From Marinicella sp. (GTDB taxonomy: Bacteria; Pseudomonadota; Gammaproteobacteria; Xanthomonadales; Marinicellaceae), in contig JANQRW010000048.1 of the NCBI GenBank assembly GCA_028284365.1, positions 1 to 64,000 on the forward strand: a stretch of DNA of 64,000 nucleotides, in the 5' to 3' direction. The position numbers and the translations under genes were made by a program. Of the stretch, positions 37,087-46,341 are shown piece by piece. Each line of letters opens with the position of its first letter. Positions within the stretch are counted from its first letter, which is position 1. The notes below the pieces were generated by a model. That model searched no databases. It saw only the letters and a program-made list of their open reading frames with translations, and was not told the DNA's origin.

Positions 37087-38496
37087 ATGAATATAAAACG
37101 GGTTGGAATGTTAGTGTTCCTCTTAATGATTTCATCTGGTAATGCAACGGATTTTTTCGATGGTGTTGAGCAAGTACCTAACGCATCTCCGCCACCAGTG
37201 TACAAAGCGTTCTACGACATAGCTATTAATTTTGATGAGTTACAAGATGGGCCTGATTCACTGACTTTTAACCTACCTAATGGAATCAATACAACGGTTA
37301 ATTTAACAGAGTTTGCAGCAAGACAGGGTTATCAATATTTTGATGAAGATGAAGACCCACCGGGAACACCACCTTTTTGGATTCCAGCAGGTACGCCTCA
37401 CGAGGAGATTGGATACAAGTGGAGTGGTTCAAATGACGACTATGACGTTTTGATTAGCGTTCATAACGGTATATTGATTGGCATCATTACGGGTAATAAC
37501 TTTAGGTATGGTATGTCCAGAACAACGACAGGCGATTACAGGATGTTTGAGTTCGATTATGACTTCTTTCCTCCAACTGATATTTTAGAATCTACTGGTG
37601 AAGCTAACAACATTACTGACAAAAACAATCAAAGCGAGTATGAAACTTACGTCACAGATATTAAGACTTTTGATTTTAGTAATCATTACGAAAATGAAAC
37701 TAGGAATAGCACAACTGTGCTAGATGTTCTTATTCTGTGGACTGAAGATGCCAGAGTTGAAGCTGGTGGCGTTTCGGGTGATCCTAGTGATACAGATGAT
37801 ATTGAAGCATTGATGGTGGCATCTATTGATCATGCAAATACAGCCTTAAGCAATAGCTCAATGAACACACGGCTTACCAGATTTCACACAGCTAAATATA
37901 ATAATTTTGTTTATACAGGTAGTTTTAGAACAGACTTAAAGAATCTGAAAGATGATCCTGCAATAAAAACAACAAGAAACCAAGTCGGTGCTGATACAGT
38001 TATCGCTATAATTGGTAGTGACTTCAATCAATTCCAAGCTTGTGGTGTTGCTTATGTTCAAACTTTTCCAGGATGTAGCCAAACTGATCCTGTTCCAAAT
38101 TGTAATGTAGGGATAGACTTTAAAGAGTCATCCTATGCAATATCAACAGAATTCTGTGCAATATGGGACGATACTTTTACCCATGAGTTAGGTCATAATA
38201 TGGGTGCTAATCATGTACAAGACGAGTTACCTTCAGGGTGGGAAACTGGGGTTGTAGGAAATGGTTATCCTGATGCATTTGGTCATCGAGTCAGTACATT
38301 TAAGTCTATCATGTCTATTTCTGGAACCACGACAGCAAGGCGTTTGAATTTTTCAAACCCAAGTGTTCAAGTGAATGGTAATAATACAGGAGTTTTAAAT
38401 TCTAGAAATAATGCTCGTATTATTGATTTGCTGACTCCAGCAATGTCAGGTTTCAATATACGTCCCGATTTAATATTTGAAAATGGATTTGAGTAG
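37087..38496 (+). CDS. Secreted reprolysin-like zinc metalloprotease with a GFE tail
   Basis: The 469-residue product has a signal peptide (VGMLVFLLMISSGNA), a pro-region, and a metzincin catalytic domain. The zinc site is HELGHNMGANH (H366, H370, H376; catalytic E367) with a Met-turn around M409 (KSIMSIS). The protein ends in DLIFENGFE. From memory, short I/V-F-x-x-G-F-E/D tails recur on secreted proteins of related bacteria; whether this is a sorting signal is inference. AGGA lies seven bases before the ATG. The DUF11 gene follows after six bases. A dead partial paralog lies downstream at 39124-39483. Confidence 0.87.
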   Translation: MNIKRVGMLVFLLMISSGNATDFFDGVEQVPNASPPPVYKAFYDIAINFDELQDGPDSLTFNLPNGINTTVNLTEFAARQGYQYFDEDEDPPGTPPFWIPAGTPHEEIGYKWSGSNDDYDVLISVHNGILIGIITGNNFRYGMSRTTTGDYRMFEFDYDFFPPTDILESTGEANNITDKNNQSEYETYVTDIKTFDFSNHYENETRNSTTVLDVLILWTEDARVEAGGVSGDPSDTDDIEALMVASIDHANTALSNSSMNTRLTRFHTAKYNNFVYTGSFRTDLKNLKDDPAIKTTRNQVGADTVIAIIGSDFNQFQACGVAYVQTFPGCSQTDPVPNCNVGIDFKESSYAISTEFCAIWDDTFTHELGHNMGANHVQDELPSGWETGVVGNGYPDAFGHRVSTFKSIMSISGTTTARRLNFSNPSVQVNGNNTGVLNSRNNARIIDLLTPAMSGFNIRPDLIFENGFE

Positions 38497-38502
38497 AGAG
38501 CA

Positions 38503-39102
38503 ATGATTTTTATTATTATTGTGTTCCTTGTTTTTTCTAGCTCAGTAATAGGGGGTACAGCTGACCTATCAATTGAATTAGAATTTAATACTATTGATGG
38601 GGTAGTTTGGGAGCAACAGGGTGAGTTTACTGCAAGAATAACGAACAATGGTCCTGATGTTGCAGCGGAAAATGCCCCTATACCCTTACCTATTTCCCTT
38701 CTGTCAGGAATTATCAGAGATAATGGGTCATTTACACCTGAAATTCAGTTCACAGCTGGTGCAAATAACAATAATCAAGAGTGTTTTTTCGTTTTAATAA
38801 TTGGTGATCCTCCACCAGGTGGCGGGCCATCATATGCCTATGATATTGATGTTCCATCAATTCAGGTTGGGCAAACCATTGAATGTTTTGGTATTTTTTC
38901 CACTCACTTCAACTCTGGCACTAGGGAAGTAAACTGGAACATAAGGAACACTTTTGACGATGATCCAGTTTCAGCTAATAACACACAAACGGTGGTGTTT
39001 GGCATTGCGCCAAGAAGTGTTCCAGTTAATAGCTTAAGTGCGATGATCTCACTGATTTTCTTATTCCTGATGGTAGGACTTTATAGCCACAGAAAAAGCT
39101 AA
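38503..39102 (+). CDS. Exported DUF11-like protein with IPTL-CTERM-like tail
   Basis: The 199-residue product has an N-terminal signal, one DUF11-like beta-sandwich domain (TADLSIELEFN...GEFTARITNNGPDVAAENA) with one cysteine pair (QECFF and IECFG), and a C-terminal VPVNSLSAM + hydrophobic helix + HRKS tail. That three-part tail resembles IPTL-CTERM and similar sorting signals. It lies six bases after the metalloprotease gene, so the two are probably co-expressed. Function unknown; surface or envelope location is likely. Confidence 0.7.
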   Translation: MIFIIIVFLVFSSSVIGGTADLSIELEFNTIDGVVWEQQGEFTARITNNGPDVAAENAPIPLPISLLSGIIRDNGSFTPEIQFTAGANNNNQECFFVLIIGDPPPGGGPSYAYDIDVPSIQVGQTIECFGIFSTHFNSGTREVNWNIRNTFDDDPVSANNTQTVVFGIAPRSVPVNSLSAMISLIFLFLMVGLYSHRKS

Positions 39103-39123
39103 GTTCAAACATAAGTGTTGCTT

Positions 39124-39483
39124 GTCACAGTACTGCATATGGGAGCAAATCACGTTCAAGACGAGCTTCCTCCTGGATGGACAACAAGCGTAAATTAATA
39201 ATGGATTTCCAGATGCATTTGGCCACAGGGTTGGTGGTATTAAATCGATAATGTCAATGGAGAGCTGCTGAGCTGCTCGACCCGCCGAGCCGGTTGGTGA
39301 GCGAAGCGAATCAGAGGCGAAGAGCGCGAGGTTACATGCCATGTCTGCCGTGGTCGCTTTCAAATTAGTCAGGAACAAATTTGAATGAAGACCCAAAGAC
39401 ATTCCTTAAATGGTACAACGACAACAAGGCGTTTAAATTTTTTGCTGAGCAGCTTTCCTATTGGTGATAACAGTGTTCATTAA
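39124..39483 (+). pseudogene. Remnant of a second metalloprotease gene, split by a repeat
   Basis: Bases 39139-39255 encode MGANHVQDELPPGW, then a stop and frameshift, then NGFPDAFGHRVGGIKSIMSM. These match the intact protease from its zinc site to its Met-turn. After repeat copy D (39258-39406) the match resumes with NGTTTTRRLNF and ends at a stop at 39481-39483. The upstream two thirds of the gene are absent. This is a decayed tandem paralog of the gene at 37087-38496. Confidence 0.85.
39258..39406 (-). repeat. Dispersed hairpin repeat inserted in a pseudogene (copy D)
   Basis: This 149-base unit is nearly identical to copy B, bounded by TGGAGAG and CATTCCT. Homology to the protease gene stops at one end and resumes at the other, which fixes the element's limits. 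AATGG occurs at both borders (39256-39260 and 39409-39413), a possible 5-bp target duplication, but TGG is also conserved in other copies so this is not certain. The first hairpin is weaker than in B and C. Confidence 0.88.
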
Positions 39484-39487
39484 CGCA

Positions 39488-40183
39488 TCAAAAGTGCTCA
39501 ATGATTTGTGCAGCCAGTTCCCACTGCTTTGTCCAAAGTGATGGCCTTGCCTGAACCGTCAAAACGAATAAATCATTGTGACGTTCATCAATGTAATACT
39601 CTGTTATGGTCAGTATATCGTCAGGTTGCTGGTATTTTATGTTGAAAACCTTAAACCTGTTGTGATTTTTAAACTGACTATCCAACAGTTTGAACCGATC
39701 ATTATCTCGAATTCCATGGTAGTGCTCTAAAGCTTGGGCAAAAGCACCTTGCTTTTCATAAGCCATGGTGTTTTTGTATACCCTGAGAACCACACCATCT
39801 ATAAAATCTGCTGGTGAAGTGAACTTGGTTTCACTCCACCAAGTTGCTTCATAGCCAGAGGCTTTTTGTCTATATATCAACCAGTTGGCAGGAATAAAAC
39901 GCTCCCAGCCAAAAGTAAAATACGGACTGCGCTTGGTTTCACTGAAACTGGATTTTTGGACGCTTGTGACACTCGCACCAAGGCTTTCTTTTTTAGATTT
40001 CAGAGTTGGTTTTAAAGGCTTGTTTTCTGGTTTGGTTGGTGCTTTTTGTAAGTCAGTTACCATACACATCCTGTCCTGAATGACCACTGTCCCGTCTTTT
40101 TGCAGGCAACGATACAGTTCAGGTTTCTTAGCAACAACCGATAAAACCAACAACATGCCCCCCAAGGCAAACATGAGTCTCAT
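39488..40183 (-). CDS. Exported DUF4124-domain protein of unknown function
   Basis: The 231-residue product has an N-terminal signal (LMFALGGMLLVLSVVA) and a DUF4124-like segment with a cysteine pair (LYRCLQKDGTVVIQDRMC). A basic, proline-rich linker follows, then a C-terminal domain of about 140 residues with no family I recognise (FGWERFIPANWLIYRQ...). It begins 13 bases after the ffh stop on the same strand and may be co-transcribed with it. A periplasmic location is likely. Confidence 0.7.
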   Translation of the reverse strand: MRLMFALGGMLLVLSVVAKKPELYRCLQKDGTVVIQDRMCMVTDLQKAPTKPENKPLKPTLKSKKESLGASVTSVQKSSFSETKRSPYFTFGWERFIPANWLIYRQKASGYEATWWSETKFTSPADFIDGVVLRVYKNTMAYEKQGAFAQALEHYHGIRDNDRFKLLDSQFKNHNRFKVFNIKYQQPDDILTITEYYIDERHNDLFVLTVQARPSLWTKQWELAAQIIEHF

Positions 40184-40196
40184 ACACTAAAATGGT

Positions 40197-41555
40197 TCAG
40201 AATGGCATACCACCAGGCATTTTACCACCTAACTTTTGCATCATTTTCATCATCCCTTTACCCTTAAACTTACGCATCATTTTTTGCATTTGATTGTATT
40301 GTTTCAACAGTTTAGAAACATCTTGAATGGTAGTACCTGAACCGTTTGCTATGCGGCGTTTTCTTGACCCTTTAATTAACTGTGGGTACTTTTTCTCTTT
40401 CAATGTCATTGAATTGATAACAGCCAGCATACGTCCTGTTGACTTATCATTAACTTGGTCTTTAACCATATCAGGTAAATTACTCATTCCCGGCAACTTA
40501 TCCATCATTGAAGCCATACCGCCCATGTTCTGCATTTGAAGCAACTGAGATTGAAAATCCTCTAAAGTGAATTTGTTACCTTTGGCCACTTTTTTGGCCA
40601 GTTTTTCGGCCTCTTTTTTATCGACCTTGCGCTCAACTTCCTCAACCAGAGAAAGCACATCACCCATACCCAAAATACTGGAAGCAATACGATCAGGATG
40701 AAACGGTTCCAAAGCTTCCATCTTCTCACCGACACCCTGAAACTTGATGGGCTTGCCTGTGATGGTTTTTACGGATAAGGCAGCCCCTCCCCTGGCATCC
40801 CCATCGACCTTGGTCAATACCACACCAGTAAGATCCAAAGCATCCGAAAAAGCTTTGGCTGTATTCGCAGCATCTTGGCCAGTCATGGCATCAACCACAA
40901 ACAGTGTTTCTGTCGGGCTGATGCTGTTTTGCAGCGACTTGATCTCCTTCATCATGGCATCATCAACAGCCAATCTACCTGCCGTATCTACAATCAAAAC
41001 GTCATAATAGCCTTTCTTTGCAGCTTGTAAGGCAGTCATACCAATGCTCACGGGGTCATCAATCACTGATGATGGAAACCATTCCACACCAACTTGCTCC
41101 GCCACTGTTTGCAATTGTTCAATAGCAGCTGGGCGATACACGTCAGCGGAAACAACCATGACTTTCTTGTTTTCTCGCTCTTTCAAATATTTAGCCAGTT
41201 TACCAGTGGTGGTGGTTTTACCTGCACCCTGTAGACCTGCCATCAACACAACCACTGGAGGCTGAGCATTGAAGTTAATACCCGTAGTTTCCTCACCAAG
41301 AACCTTAACCAACTCCTCTTGTACCACTTTCACCAACACCTGTGCCGGCTTCAAGCTGGTCAATACTTCTGTTCCCAAGGCACGCTCACGCACATCATCA
41401 ATGAATGATTTCACCACAGGTAAAGCAACATCAGCCTCTAATAAGGCCACGCGAACCTCGCGCAGGGCTTCTTTGATGTTGTCTTCGGACAGGTTGGCTT
41501 GCCCACGAATTTTTTGGATACTCTTGGAAAGTCTGTCAGTTAAATTATCAAACAT
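40197..41555 (-). CDS. ffh: Signal recognition particle protein Ffh
   Basis: Ffh is the SRP54 GTPase that with 4.5S RNA targets membrane proteins to FtsY and the translocon. The 452 residues show the N domain, the G domain (GLQGAGKTTTTGKLA, DTAGRL, TKVDGDARGG) and a methionine-rich M domain ending in glycine/methionine repeats. CAGGA precedes the ATG. It is divergent from ypjD. Confidence 0.98.
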   Translation of the reverse strand: MFDNLTDRLSKSIQKIRGQANLSEDNIKEALREVRVALLEADVALPVVKSFIDDVRERALGTEVLTSLKPAQVLVKVVQEELVKVLGEETTGINFNAQPPVVVLMAGLQGAGKTTTTGKLAKYLKERENKKVMVVSADVYRPAAIEQLQTVAEQVGVEWFPSSVIDDPVSIGMTALQAAKKGYYDVLIVDTAGRLAVDDAMMKEIKSLQNSISPTETLFVVDAMTGQDAANTAKAFSDALDLTGVVLTKVDGDARGGAALSVKTITGKPIKFQGVGEKMEALEPFHPDRIASSILGMGDVLSLVEEVERKVDKKEAEKLAKKVAKGNKFTLEDFQSQLLQMQNMGGMASMMDKLPGMSNLPDMVKDQVNDKSTGRMLAVINSMTLKEKKYPQLIKGSRKRRIANGSGTTIQDVSKLLKQYNQMQKMMRKFKGKGMMKMMQKLGGKMPGGMPF

Positions 41556-41571
41556 GATGTTAATTATCCTG

Positions 41572-41601
41572 TTGGTAAAAAATAAGACCTGCTATTATAA
41601 T
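41572..41601 (+). promoter_or_regulatory. Candidate sigma-70 promoter for ypjD-corB
   Basis: TTGGTA (41572-41577), 18-base spacer, TATAAT (41596-41601), 20 bases before the ypjD ATG. Confidence 0.5.
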
Positions 41602-41621
41602 GTCATAACCTTCAAATATAA

Positions 41622-42410
41622 ATGAGACGGCTGAATAAAAATGGCCTCTTTGTGAATATGACATACCTATTCGGCATCACAGCCATACTGCATCTATTGG
41701 CTCTGATCAACATCAAGAATTACAGAGTTTCAGCTGCTTTTTTCATTTTAGCCAGCCTTTGCCAAACAGTCATAACTGGCCAAGTACTGTTGTCAGAATC
41801 AGGTTGGGTCTTCAATGCCCAAAACGCTTGCCTTGTGGTTAGCTGGCTATCTAACATCATTATCTTGTTGGCACAATTTAGGTTGTTATGGGTCAGGGCT
41901 TTGGTTCATTTGATTGCACTTTTCATCTTAGCCTGGATTTATTTCTTGCCACTGGATACTTTATCCAAACCCTATGTGTGGGCAATCGATTTACACATTT
42001 TGCTATCCATCCTGGCCTATTCGCTGCTTTTTGTGTCTTCGCTTGTTTCTATCAACCTGGGTTGGCAAATCAAGCAGATGAAACAAAGCGTCTTCGACAC
42101 CCAAAGCATGACGATCAACAGTTTATTAAGAAATGAAGAAAAGCTATTTAAACTGATAGTCCTGGGTTGGTTGTTCCTGAGTTGTGCCTTGTTAACCGGT
42201 GTGATGTTTGTACATGGCTTTTTGGCTGATGGTATGGGCCATAAAATCATATTTTCATTGATTGCTTGGGTTCTCTTTGCTGTTTTAATTATTGGCAGAA
42301 TAACCAAGGGTTGGCGCGGCAAGAAAGCCATTAAACTAAACTTAATTGCCATGAGTTTATTGATGTTGGGTTTTGTCGGTAGTTATATTGTGTTGGATTA
42401 CCTGGTTTGA
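41622..42410 (+). CDS. ypjD: Inner membrane protein YpjD (CcsA/CcmC-like)
   Basis: The 262-residue product has eight or so hydrophobic helices and resembles the cytochrome c assembly (CcsA-type) fold, with histidines near helix ends (VHLIALF, DLHILLS). In E. coli the same gene lies between ffh and the corB/yfjD gene, as here; its precise role is not settled. The start at 41622 lacks a Shine-Dalgarno site; ATG 41658 is an alternative. Confidence 0.85.
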   Translation: MRRLNKNGLFVNMTYLFGITAILHLLALINIKNYRVSAAFFILASLCQTVITGQVLLSESGWVFNAQNACLVVSWLSNIIILLAQFRLLWVRALVHLIALFILAWIYFLPLDTLSKPYVWAIDLHILLSILAYSLLFVSSLVSINLGWQIKQMKQSVFDTQSMTINSLLRNEEKLFKLIVLGWLFLSCALLTGVMFVHGFLADGMGHKIIFSLIAWVLFAVLIIGRITKGWRGKKAIKLNLIAMSLLMLGFVGSYIVLDYLV

Positions 42411-42432
42411 ATGTTATGTCAATCACTAGATT

Positions 42433-43692
42433 ATGATCACTGATATACCCACAAGTTATCTGCTGGCTATCATCGGTGTTTTGTTGGTTTTATCGGCATT
42501 TTTCTCCAGTTCAGAAACCGCGTTGATGGCGCTGAATCGAATCAAGCTTAAAAATGATGCCAAACAAAAAAAAGGCGCTTACCTGGCTCAAAAGCTCCTA
42601 GAGAAGCCAGACCGTCTGATTGGTTTAATTTTGATTGGCAATAACTTCATCAATATTGCTGCTACAGCCTTAACCACCATAGTTGCCATTAAAATTGCTG
42701 GTGATAAAGGCGTGGCTTATGGTACCGCCATTTTGACCTTTGCCATTTTAATATTTTCAGAAGTTACACCCAAAACCTATGCAGCCCTGAACCCAGAAAA
42801 ATTGGGCTATGTCGCTTCATTTGTCTTGTCCCCACTACTGAAACTCTTGTACCCCATAGTTTGGGCGACCAACTTAATGACCAATGGCTTGTTAAGACTA
42901 TTGGGTGTACCTAAAGATATTGCTGAAGAGGCCCTATCTCGTGAAGAGTTAAAAACACTGGTCATTGAAAATGACTTGATTAATCCTGATGTTCATCAAA
43001 AAATGATGATCAATGTAATGAATCTTGATCACATGAATATTGAAGATGTGATGGTACCACGCAATGAAATTCAAGGCATCAATATCAATGATGAATGGGA
43101 AGTGATCGAAAAGCAGCTGGTCAATACCTACCTCACTCGACTACCTGTCTATGTAGACAGCATTGATCAAGTTATAGGTATTTTGCATATCAGAACCATC
43201 TTAACCATGCTCAAAAACCAAAATCTTAACATCACCAAACTCAAACGCATCCTGCGTAAACCTTATTTTGTACCAGAAACGGCCAGCTTATCAGCACAAC
43301 TGCGCGAATTCCAACGCAAAGAACGGCGTATGGGCTTGGTGGTTAACGAGTATGGAGATCTGGTTGGATTGGTTACTTTGGATGACATCTTGGAAGAAAT
43401 TGTAGGCAAATTCACTTCTGAACCAGGTGATAGGGGCCTGAAAATTATCAAGCAAGGTGAAAATCAATATTTGGTCAAAGGTCGCATTGCTGTACGCTCT
43501 TTGAATAGGCGGTTGCAATGGGATTTACCAACTGAAGAAGCAACCACCATTAATGGTTTGATCACTGAATATTTACAAGATTTACCAACCAAAGACCTGG
43601 CTGTTTCAATCAATGGCTATCGCATGACCATTTTAGAAACCACCCAAGATAACATCATCAGCAAAGTGCTGATTACACCACCCTCAAATTAG
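42433..43692 (+). CDS. corB: CNNM/CorB-type membrane protein with CBS pair and CorC domain
   Basis: The 419-residue product has an N-terminal CNNM transmembrane domain (about 1-185, with SSSETALMALNR), two CBS domains (VMVPRNEIQGI and GLVVNEYGDLVGLVTLDDILEEIVG) and a C-terminal CorC/HlyC domain. The family is linked to magnesium transport or resistance. It follows ypjD after 22 bases and ends in a 4-base convergent overlap with the MFS gene. The symbol rests on the ffh-ypjD-corB order. Confidence 0.85.
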   Translation: MITDIPTSYLLAIIGVLLVLSAFFSSSETALMALNRIKLKNDAKQKKGAYLAQKLLEKPDRLIGLILIGNNFINIAATALTTIVAIKIAGDKGVAYGTAILTFAILIFSEVTPKTYAALNPEKLGYVASFVLSPLLKLLYPIVWATNLMTNGLLRLLGVPKDIAEEALSREELKTLVIENDLINPDVHQKMMINVMNLDHMNIEDVMVPRNEIQGININDEWEVIEKQLVNTYLTRLPVYVDSIDQVIGILHIRTILTMLKNQNLNITKLKRILRKPYFVPETASLSAQLREFQRKERRMGLVVNEYGDLVGLVTLDDILEEIVGKFTSEPGDRGLKIIKQGENQYLVKGRIAVRSLNRRLQWDLPTEEATTINGLITEYLQDLPTKDLAVSINGYRMTILETTQDNIISKVLITPPSN

Positions 43693-44888
43693 CTTTTTTC
43701 ACGGCGATTAAAAATAAACAGCTTTATTCCCATGGTGGCCACCAGAATCAATAACATTGCAGCTGCGAACAAAACGTACTTTTCATTTATACCCAATAAA
43801 TAACCACCTAAAGCACCACCAGCAAATGCGCCAATGAATTCGCTGGTAGCAAACACACCCATAGCTGCACCACGATACTTTTCTGCTGCGATTTTAGATA
43901 AGGATGATGGCATTGCAGCTTCTAAATAATTAAACAAACCAAAATAAACAACCAATACAGCTGCCAACAACAGAAAGTAGTTATGCAACTGATTCAACAG
44001 CAATAAACTGGTTCCAAGTAACAAAAATGCTATGCTCATCATTTGCATGTGTTTTTTCAACTTTTCCTGCACTATGATTAACGGCACCATGATACCGATA
44101 GATAACAACAGCACTGGCAAATAAAGTTGCCAATGCTTATCCAGTTCAAAGCCAAACTGTCCAACCAACACCAACGGTAAAATCAAAAACAAGGCTGTCA
44201 TACTGGCATGTAATGCAAACACACCTAAATCCATCATCAATAATGGAGTTTGTTTAACACAATGGATGAGCTCTTTAAGTTGATAATCCCTTACCGCCAA
44301 CTTTTCAGGCTCTTCAACTACGAAAATTAAAACCAATAAGGCGCAAACGGCCAACAATGCGGTGAACCAAAATAATCCACTCAAACCAAAGTAAGCTGCC
44401 AAAATAGGTCCAGTGATGAAAGCCAGCATAAATGACAAGCCAATGCCACTACCTACCACTGCCATCATTTTGCCCCGTTGCTCAGGCCGGGAAACATCAG
44501 CTATCAAAGCCATACCAGTTGCAGCAATGGCACCCATGCCCTGAATTAATCGGCCCAAGATGATCAAATAGATGTCCGTTGCCAGCGCCGCTACCACTGA
44601 TCCAACGATAAATAAGGACAACCCTAAACCGATGATTTTCTTTCGCCCCCAAAGATCAGATAAAAAACCCATTGGGATTTGTAACAATGCTTGGGTAAGT
44701 CCATATATGCCGATTGCTAAACCAATCAAAAAAGGCGTTGATGAAGACACCGAAGAGGCATATACAGAAAATATAGGCAGAATCAAAAACAAACCGTACA
44801 TACGCAAAGCAATCATAAACGCGATGGCAAAAGCTGATTTCTTTTCGAGGGCATTCATCTTAGACATAATGGCTGCGCATGGTATCAA
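43689..44888 (-). CDS. MFS transporter (drug-efflux type)
   Basis: The 399-residue product has twelve hydrophobic helices and the MFS loop motif GFLSDLWGRKKIIGLG between helices 2 and 3, with GRLIQGMGAIAATGMALIADVS in helix 4, as in proton-driven efflux pumps of the YajR-like group. It lacks the extra C-terminal domain of YajR. Alternative starts are ATG 44867 (MSKMNALEK) and 44858. It converges on corB with a 4-base overlap; its substrate is unknown. Confidence 0.83.
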   Translation of the reverse strand: MIPCAAIMSKMNALEKKSAFAIAFMIALRMYGLFLILPIFSVYASSVSSSTPFLIGLAIGIYGLTQALLQIPMGFLSDLWGRKKIIGLGLSLFIVGSVVAALATDIYLIILGRLIQGMGAIAATGMALIADVSRPEQRGKMMAVVGSGIGLSFMLAFITGPILAAYFGLSGLFWFTALLAVCALLVLIFVVEEPEKLAVRDYQLKELIHCVKQTPLLMMDLGVFALHASMTALFLILPLVLVGQFGFELDKHWQLYLPVLLLSIGIMVPLIIVQEKLKKHMQMMSIAFLLLGTSLLLLNQLHNYFLLLAAVLVVYFGLFNYLEAAMPSSLSKIAAEKYRGAAMGVFATSEFIGAFAGGALGGYLLGINEKYVLFAAAMLLILVATMGIKLFIFNRREKS

Positions 44889-45023
44889 AATTATGGAAGC
44901 AAAACCAATGAATTTTGTTTAACAAACTCAAAATTAATTTTAAATGCCAACTGCAAACACAAGCATAGGTCTTATATAATAGCCATTGAACTTTTCACCC
45001 ACTTAATCATCACAAAAGACCCT

Positions 45024-46007
45024 ATGGAAAACACCATAAAAGAGATCAAAGATGTGTTTAAATTCACAGATGCAGGCATGACTGAAGTCAACAACCATTT
45101 GCGTAAACAACTGAATTCTGATGTTATCTTAATTAATCAAATAGCCGAATACATCATCAGCAATGGTGGTAAACGTCTGCGCCCCATGTTAATGCTGTTG
45201 ATATCAAAAGCACTGAATTACTCTGGTGATCAAAGTGTTAATCTGGCTGCAGTCATTGAATTGATACATACAGCCACACTACTACATGATGACGTGGTCG
45301 ATGAATCTGAAATGCGACGTGGTGAAAAAACATCACATGAAATTTGGGGTAATTCTGCCAGCGTATTGGTTGGTGATTTCTTGTACTCAAAGTCATTCCA
45401 GATGATGGTCAAAGCAGACAATATGCGAGTGATGTCTATCCTCTCAGATGCCACCAATAAAATTTCTGAAGGAGAAGTACAACAATTACTGAATGTGGGT
45501 AATGTTGATATTTCAGAAAATGCTTATTTTGAAATCATTGCCAACAAAACAGCTAAATTATTTGAAGCTGCTTGCCAATTAGCAGCGGTTATTGCTGAGC
45601 AAAGCATAGACCTACAAAATGATTTGGCTGACTTTGGTATGTTTTTAGGCACAGCTTTTCAAATTGCTGATGACGTATTGGATTACATCGCTGATGACGA
45701 AGCCTTGGGTAAAAACTTAGGGGATGATTTCAGTGAAGGTAAACTTACACTGCCTTTAATCTATCTTTTAAAACACGGCACAGATGAACAAAAATCATCC
45801 ATCATCAATGCCATAAAAAACCCAAGTTCAACGGACTTTCTTGCCATTAAATCAATGGTGGAAAAATCGAATGCAATTGATTACACCCTCCAACAAGCCA
45901 AAGATCAAGCCCAAGCTGCAAAGGAAAAATTAAACCAGTTGAACGATTCAGACGCAAAAGCTGCGCTTTTATTTTTGTGTGACTACGCCTGGAAGAGGAC
46001 TAAATAA
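45024..46007 (+). CDS. ispB: Polyprenyl (octaprenyl) diphosphate synthase
   Basis: IspB elongates farnesyl diphosphate to the side chain of quinones. The 327-residue product has both aspartate-rich motifs, HDDVVDESEMRRG and DDVLDYIADDEALGKNLGDDFSEGK, and GGKRLRPML near the N-terminus. A TATAAT at 44975-44980 lies 43 bases before the ATG. Chain length (C40) is inferred from the family. Confidence 0.92.
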   Translation: MENTIKEIKDVFKFTDAGMTEVNNHLRKQLNSDVILINQIAEYIISNGGKRLRPMLMLLISKALNYSGDQSVNLAAVIELIHTATLLHDDVVDESEMRRGEKTSHEIWGNSASVLVGDFLYSKSFQMMVKADNMRVMSILSDATNKISEGEVQQLLNVGNVDISENAYFEIIANKTAKLFEAACQLAAVIAEQSIDLQNDLADFGMFLGTAFQIADDVLDYIADDEALGKNLGDDFSEGKLTLPLIYLLKHGTDEQKSSIINAIKNPSSTDFLAIKSMVEKSNAIDYTLQQAKDQAQAAKEKLNQLNDSDAKAALLFLCDYAWKRTK

Positions 46008-46029
46008 ATATCGACCAAAATGATAACGA

Positions 46030-46105
46030 TGGCGTCCCATAGGGGACTCGAACCCCTGTTGCCGCCGTGAAAGGGCGGAGTCCTAGGCCACTAGACGAAT
46101 GGGAC
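46030..46105 (-). tRNA. tRNA-Glu (UUC), copy 1
   Basis: This is a 76-base cloverleaf with encoded CCA, anticodon TTC in the CCCTTTCACGG loop, T-arm GGGGTTCGAGTCCCC and acceptor GTCCCAT/ATGGGAC. It has the normal G10-C25 pair in the D stem. It is the last gene of a tRNA-Ala, tRNA-Glu, tRNA-Glu transcript. Confidence 0.97.
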
Positions 46106-46170
46106 GCAAAGGACATGTGTGATCTTTTTTCTTTCTTGCCTCCCTTATATTACAGATCATTAATATAAAG

Positions 46171-46246
46171 TGGCGTCCCATAGGGGACTCGAACCCCTGT
46201 TGCCGCCGTGAAAGGGCGGAGTCCTAGGCCACTAGAGGAATGGGAC
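46171..46246 (-). tRNA. tRNA-Glu (UUC), copy 2 with D-stem mismatch
   Basis: The only difference from copy 1 is at tRNA position 10, where G is replaced by C (GTCCCATTCCTCTAG against GTCCCATTCGTCTAG). That breaks the G10-C25 pair at the top of the D stem. Anticodon, T-arm, acceptor stem and CCA are unchanged. Confidence 0.93.
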
Positions 46247-46341
46247 GCAAGGACATTTCACAATCTTTGATTAAAGGGAACTTATCCAAATATAAGGTCA
46301 TTCTTCTATTTATCAGCGTTTCCTTTAAAAAGCCTCTCAAG

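Noticed and set aside
39061..39402. 113-codon minus-strand frame over repeat copy D
   Set aside because: It joins repeat sequence to the back strand of the pseudogene and DUF11 gene; no family, no ribosome site.
39256..39413. AATGG as a proven target-site duplication
   Set aside because: The TGG part is conserved at the same end of other copies, so the 5-bp match may be partly element sequence.
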